In this document: positions 1 through 6,712 of the stretch, in pieces | Layout of the letters: each line of letters opens with the position of its first letter | How positions within the stretch are numbered: position 1 is the stretch's first letter | Assembly: GCA_964592335.1 (NCBI GenBank) | Contig: CAZQEU010000032.1 | Span: 1-17,329 of the forward strand | Direction: 5' to 3' | DNA length: 17,329 nt | DNA from: CAZKUB01 sp964592335 | Lineage (GTDB): Archaea > Thermoplasmatota > E2 > DHVEG-1 | Made by a program: the position numbers and the translations under genes | The notes under the pieces: generated by a model | What the model was told of the DNA's origin: nothing | Seen by the model: only the letters and a program-made list of their open reading frames with translations | Databases searched by the model: none

Positions 1-213
1 GATGTTTTGGGAAAGGACATATTCTTATAGATAATTTAGTCGGAGGATTCCCAAGTCACATCAAAGGTCAAATGCAAGTAGAACTAGATGAGCTAATAAA
101 AAAGAATGTCGTAATCAAAAAAACCATCAAAGCATGGAAAAGCAGTCTATATTAACTATGAATACAAAGATAAAATTTCTTCTGCGCTTAAGAAGAAATA
201 CCCTTTTTTATAA
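1..213 (+). pseudogene. C-terminal part of a small conserved archaeal protein, broken by a one-base frameshift
   Basis: The window opens inside a gene. From base 3 the frame reads GHILIDNLVGGFPSHIKGQM and then a helix rich in Glu, Leu and Lys, and stops at 153-155. Just before that, at the A7 run 117-123, removing one A moves the reading into another frame. The text then becomes VIKKPSKHGKAVYINYEYKD and runs on to KKKYPFL with a stop at 211-213. The second ending makes better protein sense: a KKP-x-x-HG-x-x-VYIN ending looks like a winged-helix or small nucleic-acid-binding domain. I therefore read this as one gene with a one-base insertion. I cannot tell a real mutation from a homopolymer sequencing error. 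The family is not identified; the domain guess is inference. The 5' end lies outside the window. Confidence 0.55.
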
Positions 214-306
214 GTTAGATGAATGGCAAATCAAAATGATATATTTACTGTAAAGTTTTACCCTGTTTTTCTCCTGTTGAATTGTTTGCCTCTCAGCAGG
301 CTCACT

Positions 307-1494
307 TTATCTCATCCATTCTTTTTTTAATTCTTTAAAAGTTCCAGCATCTATCGCATCTCGTATTTCTCTCATCAAATGTAGCATAAAATGTACATTA
401 TGATGACTAATAAGATTAAATCCAACAAGTTCTTGTGTCTTTAAAAGATGATAGATGTATGCTCTTGAATAATTTTTACAGATCTTGCATTTACAGTTTG
501 GATCAAGAGGTTTTTCATCTGATCTGTTTTTAATTGACATTAACTTAAACCTGTACTTGTTTTTCTTTGTTCCAAGAGGCGGACGAATATGAGCTAATCC
601 GCTTCTAGCAATTCTTGTAGGAGACACACAATCAAATAAATCAACTCCCCTTTCAACTGATTCAAAAATATCTTCTACAACACCAATTCCAAGTAAATGT
701 CTTGGCTTGTTTTCATCCAGATATTGGATTGTCCAGTCTAAAACGTTATGCATATCTTTTTTTGATTTTCCAAGTGAGCCACCAATGGCATAGCTATCAA
801 AATCAAGTGAAGAAAGATATTTTGCACTTTTTTCACGAAGGTCCTGCCAGTGGCCGCCTTGAACTATCCCTGCTAATGCCTGGTCAGTTTCATGAATTTC
901 TAAACACTCTTTTGCCCATTTATGTGTACGTTCTAAACTATTTGCAGTATATTCTTTACTTGAGAGTGGTGAGGTACATTCATCGAGAACTAAGATTATA
1001 TCTGCACCTAACTTCTCTTGGATTCTAATGGATTTTTCAGGTGTTAAAAACTGTCGAGAGTTATCATAGATGGATCTAAACTTTATCCCTTTATCATTAA
1101 TCGAGGCTATTGATTTTCCTTTGGGTTTACTCTCCGAATATCCTTCACCCGGAAAATACATTTTACCTACAGCATGTTCTTTTCCAAGACCCAATGAAAA
1201 TGCTTGAAAGCCCCCGCTATCTGTAACAAGTGGCTTTTTCCAGTTCATAAATTTGTTTAGACCACCCATCTTAGAAATTACATCTGCTGTTGGCTGCAAC
1301 ATCAAATGATAAGTATTACAAATTAGAAATTGTGCACCTATCTCATTTAAATCATCAACTGATAAAGCCTTTACTGTAGCCTTTGTTGCAACTGGCATTA
1401 GTTCAGGAGTATTTATTGTTCCATGTTTTAATTTTAAAACACCAGTTCTTGCACTTTTATCTTCTGATTTTACTTGAAATTCTAATTTACCCAT
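307..1494 (-). CDS. tgt: Bacterial-type tRNA-guanine(34) transglycosylase (queuosine insertion)
   Basis: 395 aa. Enzymes of this family swap a guanine base in tRNA for a 7-deazaguanine; the bacterial type acts at wobble position 34 of GUN anticodons. Visible active-site residues are the VTDSGGFQ motif (D92, S93), LDEC (D171, C173), GIVQGG (Q212) and FDC (D288, the expected nucleophile). The zinc site is C334, C336, C339 plus a C-terminal His (about 364/365). It ends at residue 395, with no C-terminal PUA domain as found in archaeal TgtA, so this is the bacterial architecture. Two oddities stand out: an insertion of roughly 20-30 residues after the GFQAFSLG motif (about 103-135), and a base-recognition loop (GGSLG, 238-242) one residue shorter than the E. 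coli GGLAVG loop. The pattern recalls Tgt of Patescibacteria, from memory only. It is divergent from the transporter gene, 46 bp away, which suggests a shared role in queuine or preQ salvage. Confidence 0.92.
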   Translation of the reverse strand: MGKLEFQVKSEDKSARTGVLKLKHGTINTPELMPVATKATVKALSVDDLNEIGAQFLICNTYHLMLQPTADVISKMGGLNKFMNWKKPLVTDSGGFQAFSLGLGKEHAVGKMYFPGEGYSESKPKGKSIASINDKGIKFRSIYDNSRQFLTPEKSIRIQEKLGADIILVLDECTSPLSSKEYTANSLERTHKWAKECLEIHETDQALAGIVQGGHWQDLREKSAKYLSSLDFDSYAIGGSLGKSKKDMHNVLDWTIQYLDENKPRHLLGIGVVEDIFESVERGVDLFDCVSPTRIARSGLAHIRPPLGTKKNKYRFKLMSIKNRSDEKPLDPNCKCKICKNYSRAYIYHLLKTQELVGFNLISHHNVHFMLHLMREIRDAIDAGTFKELKKEWMR

Positions 1495-1540
1495 TAATTA
1501 CAGAAAGATTAAAAGTAAAATAAATATTTTCGTTTCCGAA
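1495..1540. promoter_or_regulatory. Divergent promoter region between tgt and the YhhQ-type transporter
   Basis: The 46-bp gap separates two divergent start codons. Its core (1511-1530) is almost pure A/T and includes AAAATAAATATTTT (1517-1530), which can serve as a TATA-like element in either direction. For the transporter this lies so close to the ATG at 1541 that a leaderless or near-leaderless transcript is likely. I see no clear Shine-Dalgarno site on either side. The assignment is by position and base content only. Confidence 0.45.
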
Positions 1541-2221
1541 ATGATTAATGAGATTCTATGGATTGGGACATTATTTCTTAGTTTATTCATGGTCATCCTA
1601 GCATACAAACTATTTGGAAAAGTAGGTCTGTATGTTTGGACTGCTCTTGCAGTAATTCTTGCAAATATCCAAGTAATGAAAACAATTCAAGTATTTGGGC
1701 TTGTAACTGCTTTAGGAAATGTCATTTATGCATCATTATTTTTAGTAACAGATATTCTCAACGAGAACCATTCAAAAAAAGATGCGCGAAAAGCTGTATG
1801 GATTGGTTTTTTTGTTTTAATCTCAGTAACAATAATTATGCAGCTTACCCTTCAATTCGTTCCTTATGCAGCTGATGAAGAAAGTATACAACTAAGTAAA
1901 AGCATATCTGAAATATTTAATTTTATGCCAAGAATTGCTGTTGCTAGTTTAATAGCTTATATCATCTCTCAAAACCATGATGTATGGCTATTTTCAAAAA
2001 TTAAGAAAAAGCAAAAGAAAGATAGGTTATGGGTGAGAAACAATTTATCAACTATTAGCAGCCAATTATTAGATAACACTATTTTTACACTGCTTGTATT
2101 TGTTGGTGAAAAAACATGGCCTATAATATTACAAATTTTTATAACATCACTGATACTCAAAATAATCGTTGCAGCTTGTGACACACCATTTTTATATTTA
2201 TCTAGAAAGATAAAAGGATAA
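1541..2221 (+). CDS. yhhQ: Queuosine-precursor transporter, COG1738/YhhQ family
   Basis: 226 aa integral membrane protein with about six hydrophobic segments (roughly 5-22, 28-45, 52-70, 85-106, 130-142 and 178-215 as two). Family landmarks are ANIQ..K (41-47), TDILNENHSKKDARKAVWIG (70-89) and the stretch from W164 through R166 and D178 near a conserved Q175. In bacteria YhhQ imports preQ0, preQ1 or queuine, the precursors inserted by Tgt. Its head-to-head pairing with tgt strongly supports that role here. Which precursor is carried cannot be read from the sequence. The ATG start fits the usual family N-terminus. The gene ends 12 bp from the convergent archaellin gene. Confidence 0.88.
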   Translation: MINEILWIGTLFLSLFMVILAYKLFGKVGLYVWTALAVILANIQVMKTIQVFGLVTALGNVIYASLFLVTDILNENHSKKDARKAVWIGFFVLISVTIIMQLTLQFVPYAADEESIQLSKSISEIFNFMPRIAVASLIAYIISQNHDVWLFSKIKKKQKKDRLWVRNNLSTISSQLLDNTIFTLLVFVGEKTWPIILQIFITSLILKIIVAACDTPFLYLSRKIKG

Positions 2222-2233
2222 AAAAAGATATTT

Positions 2234-2923
2234 TTACATATCCCAAAATAGTTCCATTACAGAATCTGAATATGAGCCAGGAGTTGTAAATTCTATGGCT
2301 GCAGATGCCCCTTCCTCAGGAACCAAAGAACCAACTATATCTGTTCTTTCATTTATGTCGTTGAAGACACCTGTTGCATTAATGCAGATATAGACTTTAT
2401 CATAACGATTAATAACCGGGCTTGCTGAAGAAATCGAGTTATCTGGATCATTCATAACTAAAATACCAAATCTTGTCCCATCAGTATTACTCGCATTTCC
2501 ATATGCATACTCATCATCAGGAAAAACAGTTTCACTGAAAATATCATCCAGACCTGTACCGGGTTTAGAGTAAAAAGAAGTAGTATAATTTAAAATCACT
2601 TTTTTAGAAGAATCACTTAATTCAAGGAAACAAGAGCTGATGTCAATACTATCTGTTCCCGCTCGCGGTTTTACAAGTATAGCAATTTTAGAGATATCTG
2701 AACCTGATGCAGCATAACCCTCAATTGCTGTAACAGCAAGTCCAGCTGATACCTCAGAGATTGTCTCCCTACCTGAAGACATTGATTGAGACTCAAGAGT
2801 AGTACTAGTTTGAATTAAGACAGCTGCTGCCATCCCTGCAACAAGAACCATTGCAATAAAAACTATCATTGCACCTATGCCAATAGAGGCTCCTTTATGT
2901 AAAGATATGTGCATTCTCCTCAT
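2234..2923 (-). CDS. flaB: Archaellin (archaeal flagellin) with class III signal peptide
   Basis: 229 aa. The N-terminus HKGASIGIGAMIVFIAMVLV (9-28) is the typical archaellin class III signal: a short basic leader, predicted prepilin-peptidase (FlaK/ArlK) cleavage after G11, and a hydrophobic helix that forms the filament core. The stretch from R52 (RETISEVSAGLAV) and the C-terminal GASAAIEFTTPGSYSD (205-220) are also archaellin hallmarks. Three N-glycosylation sequons sit in the outer domain (N112, N143, N182), and there are two cysteines (C98, C180). M1 is used here; M4 at 2914 is also possible. It is monocistronic in this window: no arl/fla motor genes flank it. A type IV adhesion pilin is a less likely alternative. 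Confidence 0.88.
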   Translation of the reverse strand: MRRMHISLHKGASIGIGAMIVFIAMVLVAGMAAAVLIQTSTTLESQSMSSGRETISEVSAGLAVTAIEGYAASGSDISKIAILVKPRAGTDSIDISSCFLELSDSSKKVILNYTTSFYSKPGTGLDDIFSETVFPDDEYAYGNASNTDGTRFGILVMNDPDNSISSASPVINRYDKVYICINATGVFNDINERTDIVGSLVPEEGASAAIEFTTPGSYSDSVMELFWDM

Positions 2924-2990
2924 CCTTGCATCCCGTCCAAATTATGCAATAGTACTACCACTTACAAGTATAATAGTACATATAATAGAA

Positions 2991-3000
2991 TACATATGTA
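2991..3000. promoter_or_regulatory. Palindrome TACATATGTA, candidate operator half of a pair
   Basis: Perfect 10-bp inverted repeat. Its centre is 32 bp (about three helical turns) from the related palindrome at 3023-3032. Both fit TRCATATGYA. A regulator binding both on one DNA face is inference. Confidence 0.3.
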
Positions 3001-3017
3001 ATTTATTACCTTTGTCC

Positions 3018-3050
3018 GCAGGTGCATATGCAGGTGAATATGCAGGTATA
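3018..3050. repeat. 12-bp tandem repeat, 2.75 copies, containing palindrome TGCATATGCA
   Basis: The copies are GCAGGTGCATAT (3018-3029), GCAGGTGAATAT (3030-3041) and the partial GCAGGTATA (3042-3050). The junction of copies one and two creates the perfect palindrome TGCATATGCA (3023-3032). The repeat lies about 95 bp upstream of the archaellin start and 54 bp upstream of queE, so it could bind a regulator of either gene. It could also be a chance microsatellite. Confidence 0.6.
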
Positions 3051-3103
3051 AACAAAAATAGCAATTGTTTTAAACAAAATTAAGTTTGTAAAAAAAGAAA
3101 ACT

Positions 3104-3733
3104 ATGAAAATAAATGAGATATTCTACTCGATACAAGGTGAAGGTAAATGGACAGGTTTACCTAACATATTCATAAGAACAACCGGCTGTAATCTAAGAT
3201 GCTTATTTTGCGATACAAAATATGCATATGAAGATGGGGCAGAACTAACAATCACGCAAATTAAAGAAAAGTTAAAAAAATATGATTGTAAAAAAACATG
3301 TATAACTGGTGGAGAGCCTTTAATTCAAAAGGATTTGAAAAATTTAACAGACACGCTGTTAGAAGAAGGTTATGAAATAATAATTGAGACAAACGGAAGC
3401 ATAAACATACAACCATTTGCTAAAAAACAAAATATGATAATATCCTGTGATATTAAATGCCCATCATCAAAAATGCATGAGAAAATGTTTTTTAAAAACA
3501 TAAAAAGGTTATCTAAAAAAGACCAACTTAAATTTGTTATTCAAGATAAAAAAGATTATAATTATGCAAAAGAGATAGTGGCAAAATACAGCCCATGCTG
3601 CACAGTTTTTTTCCAGCCGACATGGAAATCAAATATCAAAAAGCTAGCAAAATGGATTTTACAAGATAATCTAGATGTAAAATTAGGGATACAATTACAT
3701 AAAATTATATGGGGAGATGCCAAAGGAAAATAA
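3104..3733 (+). CDS. queE: 7-carboxy-7-deazaguanine synthase, radical SAM
   Basis: 209 aa. QueE turns 6-carboxy-tetrahydropterin into 7-carboxy-7-deazaguanine, the ring-contracting step on the way to preQ0. That precursor leads to archaeosine in archaea and queuosine in bacteria. The N-terminus NEIFYSIQGEGKWTGLPNIF (4-23) is diagnostic. The radical-SAM cluster motif is C29-x3-C33-x2-C36, and TGGEPL (68-73) is the SAM-binding GGE motif. The length fits compact QueE enzymes. QueC, QueD and GTP cyclohydrolase are not in the window. The gene is 123 bp upstream of psmA, with a promoter-like element between, so it is probably transcribed separately from the superoperon. Confidence 0.93.
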   Translation: MKINEIFYSIQGEGKWTGLPNIFIRTTGCNLRCLFCDTKYAYEDGAELTITQIKEKLKKYDCKKTCITGGEPLIQKDLKNLTDTLLEEGYEIIIETNGSINIQPFAKKQNMIISCDIKCPSSKMHEKMFFKNIKRLSKKDQLKFVIQDKKDYNYAKEIVAKYSPCCTVFFQPTWKSNIKKLAKWILQDNLDVKLGIQLHKIIWGDAKGK

Positions 3734-3762
3734 GAACAAATGGAAAGCGTTTAAACACAAAA

Positions 3763-3771
3763 GTATATACA
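3763..3771 (+). promoter_or_regulatory. TATA-like box for the psmA-exosome operon
   Basis: The element GTATATACA lies about 90 bp before the psmA ATG, in a gap with no other gene. A start site about 25 bp downstream would leave a leader of some 60-70 nt that contains the strong Shine-Dalgarno GAGGTGA (3840-3846). The assignment is by position and consensus only. Confidence 0.45.
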
Positions 3772-3839
3772 TAATAAGACTATTCTGAGTAAAAAATAAT
3801 CTTAAGCTAAAAAGGAATTATATTAATAGGAAATTGGTA

Positions 3840-3846
3840 GAGGTGA
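3840..3846 (+). promoter_or_regulatory. Shine-Dalgarno site of psmA (GAGGTGA)
   Basis: This heptamer is followed by 9 nt and the ATG at 3856. The identical GAGGTGA also precedes the two-helix membrane gene (12226-12232) and trmJ (11824-11830), so it is a genome-typical ribosome binding site. That helps decide the odd trmJ start. Confidence 0.8.
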
Positions 3847-3855
3847 AATAGAAAA

Positions 3856-4578
3856 ATGCAACCAGCAAATATGGCATATGATAGAGCGATAACTGTATTT
3901 TCTCCAGATGGAAGACTTTTCCAGGTAGAATACGCTCGTGAAGCAGTCAAAAGAGGAACAACAACAGTTGGAATAAAATACAAAACAGGTGTAATACTAA
4001 TTGTTGACAAAAGAGTGAGCTCACGCTTGATAGAACCCGAATCTATTGAGAAAATATTTGAAATAGATGGGCATCTTGGCTGTGCAACATCAGGTCTCGT
4101 AGCAGATGCACGCGCACTCATTGATAGAGCAAGACTGGATGCGCAAATAAATGAGATAACCTATAACGAAAAAATACAAGTCAAAACACTTGTTAAAAGA
4201 ATATGTGACTTCAAACAAACCTATACACAATACGGTGGTGTAAGACCATTTGGAACAGCACTGCTTGTAGCAGGTGTCGATGATACAGGACCAAGATTAT
4301 TTTCAACAGATCCATCAGGCGCTCTTATGGAGTACAAAGCAAGTAGCGAAGGCTCTGGAAGAAACGGTGCAATGAGCTATTTTGAAAGCAACTACCGTGA
4401 AGGATTAGACATGAACGAAGCAATAGATATGGGCATAAAAGCACTTCACAAAGGAACTGAGGGAAAACTAAACCCAGATGCAATAGAGATAGGCGTTGTA
4501 GATAAAGATAAAAGATTTAGCATACTTAAAAAAGAAGAAGCAAAGGATTACGTAAATAAGGCCATTGGAGGAAAATAG
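3856..4578 (+). CDS. psmA: 20S proteasome alpha subunit
   Basis: 240 aa. It forms the outer heptameric rings of the archaeal 20S proteasome, gates substrate entry and docks the PAN/Cdc48-type ATPases. The alpha-type N-terminus with the gate sequence YDRAITVFSPDGRLFQVEYA (8-27) is intact. K66, in SIEKI, matches the pocket lysine that receives the HbYX tail of the activating ATPase. There is no N-terminal catalytic Thr, as expected for an alpha rather than a beta subunit. The protein is close to Thermoplasma-type alpha subunits as I remember them. It is the first gene of the superoperon, and the next start codon lies 2 nt after its stop. The ring partner psmB is not in this window. Confidence 0.97.
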   Translation: MQPANMAYDRAITVFSPDGRLFQVEYAREAVKRGTTTVGIKYKTGVILIVDKRVSSRLIEPESIEKIFEIDGHLGCATSGLVADARALIDRARLDAQINEITYNEKIQVKTLVKRICDFKQTYTQYGGVRPFGTALLVAGVDDTGPRLFSTDPSGALMEYKASSEGSGRNGAMSYFESNYREGLDMNEAIDMGIKALHKGTEGKLNPDAIEIGVVDKDKRFSILKKEEAKDYVNKAIGGK

Positions 4579-4580
4579 AA

Positions 4581-5276
4581 TTGGTAAGCCTCGATGATGC
4601 AGTAAAAGCTCGTTATAAAAAAGGTGAAAGCCATTTTGAGATTCTTGTAGACCCTTATGCTGCGGCTGATTTAATAGAAGGAAAAGAAGTTGACATGTCA
4701 CAGATAATGGCAGTTGACGCAGTATTTGAGGACTCAAAAAAAGGAACACATGCATCAGAAGAGGCAATCCAAGATGTTTTTGGAACAAACGAAATAGCAG
4801 AGGTTGCAAAGTTTATCATTTTAAAAGGAGATATACAACTTACCACAGAGCAACGTCATAAAATGCAGAGAAACAAACGTAACAGAATAATTGAAACCAT
4901 ATCACGTAACGCAATGGATCCAAAGACTAAAGCACCTCATCCACGTCAAAGAATCGAACTTGCAATGGAGCAAGCAGGAATACATATCGACCCTTTCAAA
5001 CCAGTCAGCCAACAAGTAAAAAACATAGTTGAAACGCTCAGGCCAATAATTCCAATATCAATGGAGCAGGTAAGAATATCTGTAAAGATACCTGCAGAGT
5101 TTACCGGTAGAGCATATGGTGTTGCACGTAATTTCGGAGCACTTGAAAGAGAAGACTGGCAATCTGATGGTTCATGGGTTGGAATAGTAAGAATCTCTGC
5201 TGGCCTTCAAACTGATTTTTATGATAAATTAAATGATTTGACAAAAGGAAACGTATCCACAAAGGTTTTAAAGTAG
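4581..5276 (+). CDS. sbds: Ribosome maturation protein SDO1/SBDS
   Basis: 231 aa archaeal orthologue of Shwachman-Bodian-Diamond protein. In eukaryotes it works with the GTPase EFL1 to release the anti-association factor eIF6 from the large subunit; a comparable role with aIF6 is likely in archaea. The full three-domain length is present: FYSH domain (about 1-90), central helical domain (about 95-165) and ferredoxin-like C-terminal domain (about 165-231). The start is TTG at 4581. MVSLDDAV is the conserved family N-terminus, and GGAGG at 4567-4571, inside the end of psmA, lies 9 nt upstream. No better ATG exists nearby. It is tightly coupled to psmA and followed by rrp4 after 25 bp. Confidence 0.95.
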   Translation: MVSLDDAVKARYKKGESHFEILVDPYAAADLIEGKEVDMSQIMAVDAVFEDSKKGTHASEEAIQDVFGTNEIAEVAKFIILKGDIQLTTEQRHKMQRNKRNRIIETISRNAMDPKTKAPHPRQRIELAMEQAGIHIDPFKPVSQQVKNIVETLRPIIPISMEQVRISVKIPAEFTGRAYGVARNFGALEREDWQSDGSWVGIVRISAGLQTDFYDKLNDLTKGNVSTKVLK

Positions 5277-5301
5277 TTCTTATACAGGTAAAGAGTTTTA
5301 T

Positions 5302-5982
5302 ATGAATAAAGAAAAAAGAGAAATAGTTATTCCGAGCCAGTTACTAGGTGAAATCAAAAACAAAAAAGCTGGAAGAGGGACATTTGTAGAAAATGGAAAA
5401 ATATACTCTGAATTACTAGGAGTTGTATCACAAAACAAGGATTACATAAATGTGGTGCCACTAAAAGGAAAATATGACCCTTCAGAAAAAGATTTTGTAA
5501 TAGGTATTGTAACTGATGCAATGTCCTCTAGTTGGCTTGTAGATATAAACGCAGCATACCCTGCACTTCTACATGTAAATGAGGTGCCATGGAATGTAGA
5601 TTTTGGTGAAACTGAGAGATACCTCAACACAGGCGATAGTGTAATGGCAAAGGTTTCGCAAGTCGATCAAGAAAAAAAACTACAGATTACACTTAAAGAC
5701 CGTAATCTTTATAAGATAAAGGGCGGTCATCTCATAGAAGTAGAGCCTTCTAAAGTACCACGTATTATTGGTAAAAAAGCATCAATGATCTCGCTTTTGA
5801 AAAAATATACAAAATGCCGGATTTTTGTAGGACAAAACGGTCGTGTATGGATTGATGGTAACGAAGAAGGCGTTAAAAAAGTAATAGATACGATTAGAAC
5901 CATTGAAGAGGAATCTCTTTCATATGGTTTAACAAATAGAATAGAAGAATTATTGAAAAAAGATGCGAAGGATGTGCACTAA
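5302..5982 (+). CDS. rrp4: Exosome RNA-binding cap subunit Rrp4
   Basis: 226 aa. Rrp4 sits with Csl4 on top of the Rrp41/Rrp42 hexamer and feeds RNA into the phosphorolytic channel, favouring A-rich tails. The order is an N-terminal beta domain (about 8-60), an S1 RNA-binding domain (about 63-135) and a KH domain (about 143-200) with the IGKK loop at 156-159. The ATG at 5302 gives the expected family start (REIVIPSQLLG). The upstream AGGTAAAG is only a weak Shine-Dalgarno, so translation may be partly coupled to SBDS. The stop is 3 nt from the rrp41 start. Confidence 0.96.
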   Translation: MNKEKREIVIPSQLLGEIKNKKAGRGTFVENGKIYSELLGVVSQNKDYINVVPLKGKYDPSEKDFVIGIVTDAMSSSWLVDINAAYPALLHVNEVPWNVDFGETERYLNTGDSVMAKVSQVDQEKKLQITLKDRNLYKIKGGHLIEVEPSKVPRIIGKKASMISLLKKYTKCRIFVGQNGRVWIDGNEEGVKKVIDTIRTIEEESLSYGLTNRIEELLKKDAKDVH

Positions 5983-5985
5983 AAT

Positions 5986-6711
5986 ATGAAATCAGATATT
6001 AAATTATTTAAAGATGGAAAAAGACTTGATGGTAGAAAACCTGATGAGCTCAGAGAAATAAAAATTGATGTTGGAGTTCTTCACAGAGCAGATGGCTCAT
6101 GTTATCTTGAATGGGGCGGCAACAAAGTCCTAGTCGCAGTATATGGACCACGTGAAGCAGTACCTAGACATACACAAAACCCGCTAAGAGCAATAGTTAA
6201 TGCCCGTTACAACATGGCAGCTTTTAGTGTCGATGACAGAAAAAGACCAGGGCCTGATAGAAGAAGCAGAGAAATATCAAAAGTTACTTCAGAGGCACTC
6301 GAACACATTATACTTACCGAAAAATACCCAAGAGCATCAATTGATGTAAACATTGAAGTTCTTGAAGCAGAGGCTGGAACTCGTTGTGCCGGGCTTACTG
6401 CCGCAGCTGTAGCACTTGTTGATGCAGGAATACCAATGAAAGATATACCAGTTGCATGTGCCGCAGGAAAAATAGATGGAAAAGTAGTCCTTGATCTTGC
6501 AAAAGAAGAAGATAACTTTGGAGAGGCAGACCTGCCAATAGCACTGGCACCTAGAACAAATGAGATATTACTTCTTCAGATGGATGGTCATCTAACAAAT
6601 GATGAATTTAACAAAGCACTTGATTTGGCTATTAAAGGATGTAAAGATGTATCAGAGATACAGAAAAAAGCGATAATGCAAAAATATGAAAAAGAATCGG
6701 GAGGTAACTAA
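5986..6711 (+). CDS. rrp41: Exosome catalytic subunit Rrp41 (RNase PH fold)
   Basis: 241 aa. This is the active phosphorolytic 3'-5' exoribonuclease subunit of the archaeal exosome, working as a trimer of Rrp41-Rrp42 dimers. DGRKPDELR (15-23) is the family start. PGPDRRSRE (89-96) holds the phosphate- and RNA-binding arginines R92/R93. EEDNFGEADLPIA (174-186) carries the catalytic acidic residues (D176, D182), so the active site appears intact. Its stop overlaps nothing but lies 1 nt from the rrp42 ATG. A strong Shine-Dalgarno GGGAGGT for rrp42 is embedded in its last codons. Confidence 0.97.
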   Translation: MKSDIKLFKDGKRLDGRKPDELREIKIDVGVLHRADGSCYLEWGGNKVLVAVYGPREAVPRHTQNPLRAIVNARYNMAAFSVDDRKRPGPDRRSREISKVTSEALEHIILTEKYPRASIDVNIEVLEAEAGTRCAGLTAAAVALVDAGIPMKDIPVACAAGKIDGKVVLDLAKEEDNFGEADLPIALAPRTNEILLLQMDGHLTNDEFNKALDLAIKGCKDVSEIQKKAIMQKYEKESGGN

Positions 6712-6712
6712 A

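Larger units (their letters stand above)
2924..3103. promoter_or_regulatory. Divergent archaellin/queE intergenic region
   Basis: This 180-bp region holds the promoters of both flanking genes. On the minus strand, TATA-like text around 2976-2990 (TATTATATG) is well placed for the archaellin. On the plus strand the AT-rich 3060-3085 stretch may serve queE. Two 10-bp palindromes (2991-3000 and 3023-3032) and a 12-bp tandem repeat (3018-3050) lie between them and are listed separately. No RNA gene is visible. Confidence 0.4.

Noticed and set aside
158..256. Small ATG-led reading frame of 31 codons after the broken gene end
   Set aside because: It overlaps the better continuation of the broken gene in another frame, and its sequence shows no domain-like pattern.
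702..1028. Open frame on the plus strand within tgt
   Set aside because: It is the antisense shadow of a strongly conserved enzyme; the composition is unlike a real protein and there is no ribosome site.
2877..3083. Plus-strand open frame covering the archaellin promoter and the 12-bp repeat
   Set aside because: It runs antisense through the signal-peptide codons and through palindromes; the AGAYAGEYAG text comes from the DNA repeat, not from a protein domain.
6686..6712. Upstream ATG for rrp42
   Set aside because: It overlaps rrp41, and the Shine-Dalgarno GGGAGGT lies downstream of it, positioned for ATG 6713.
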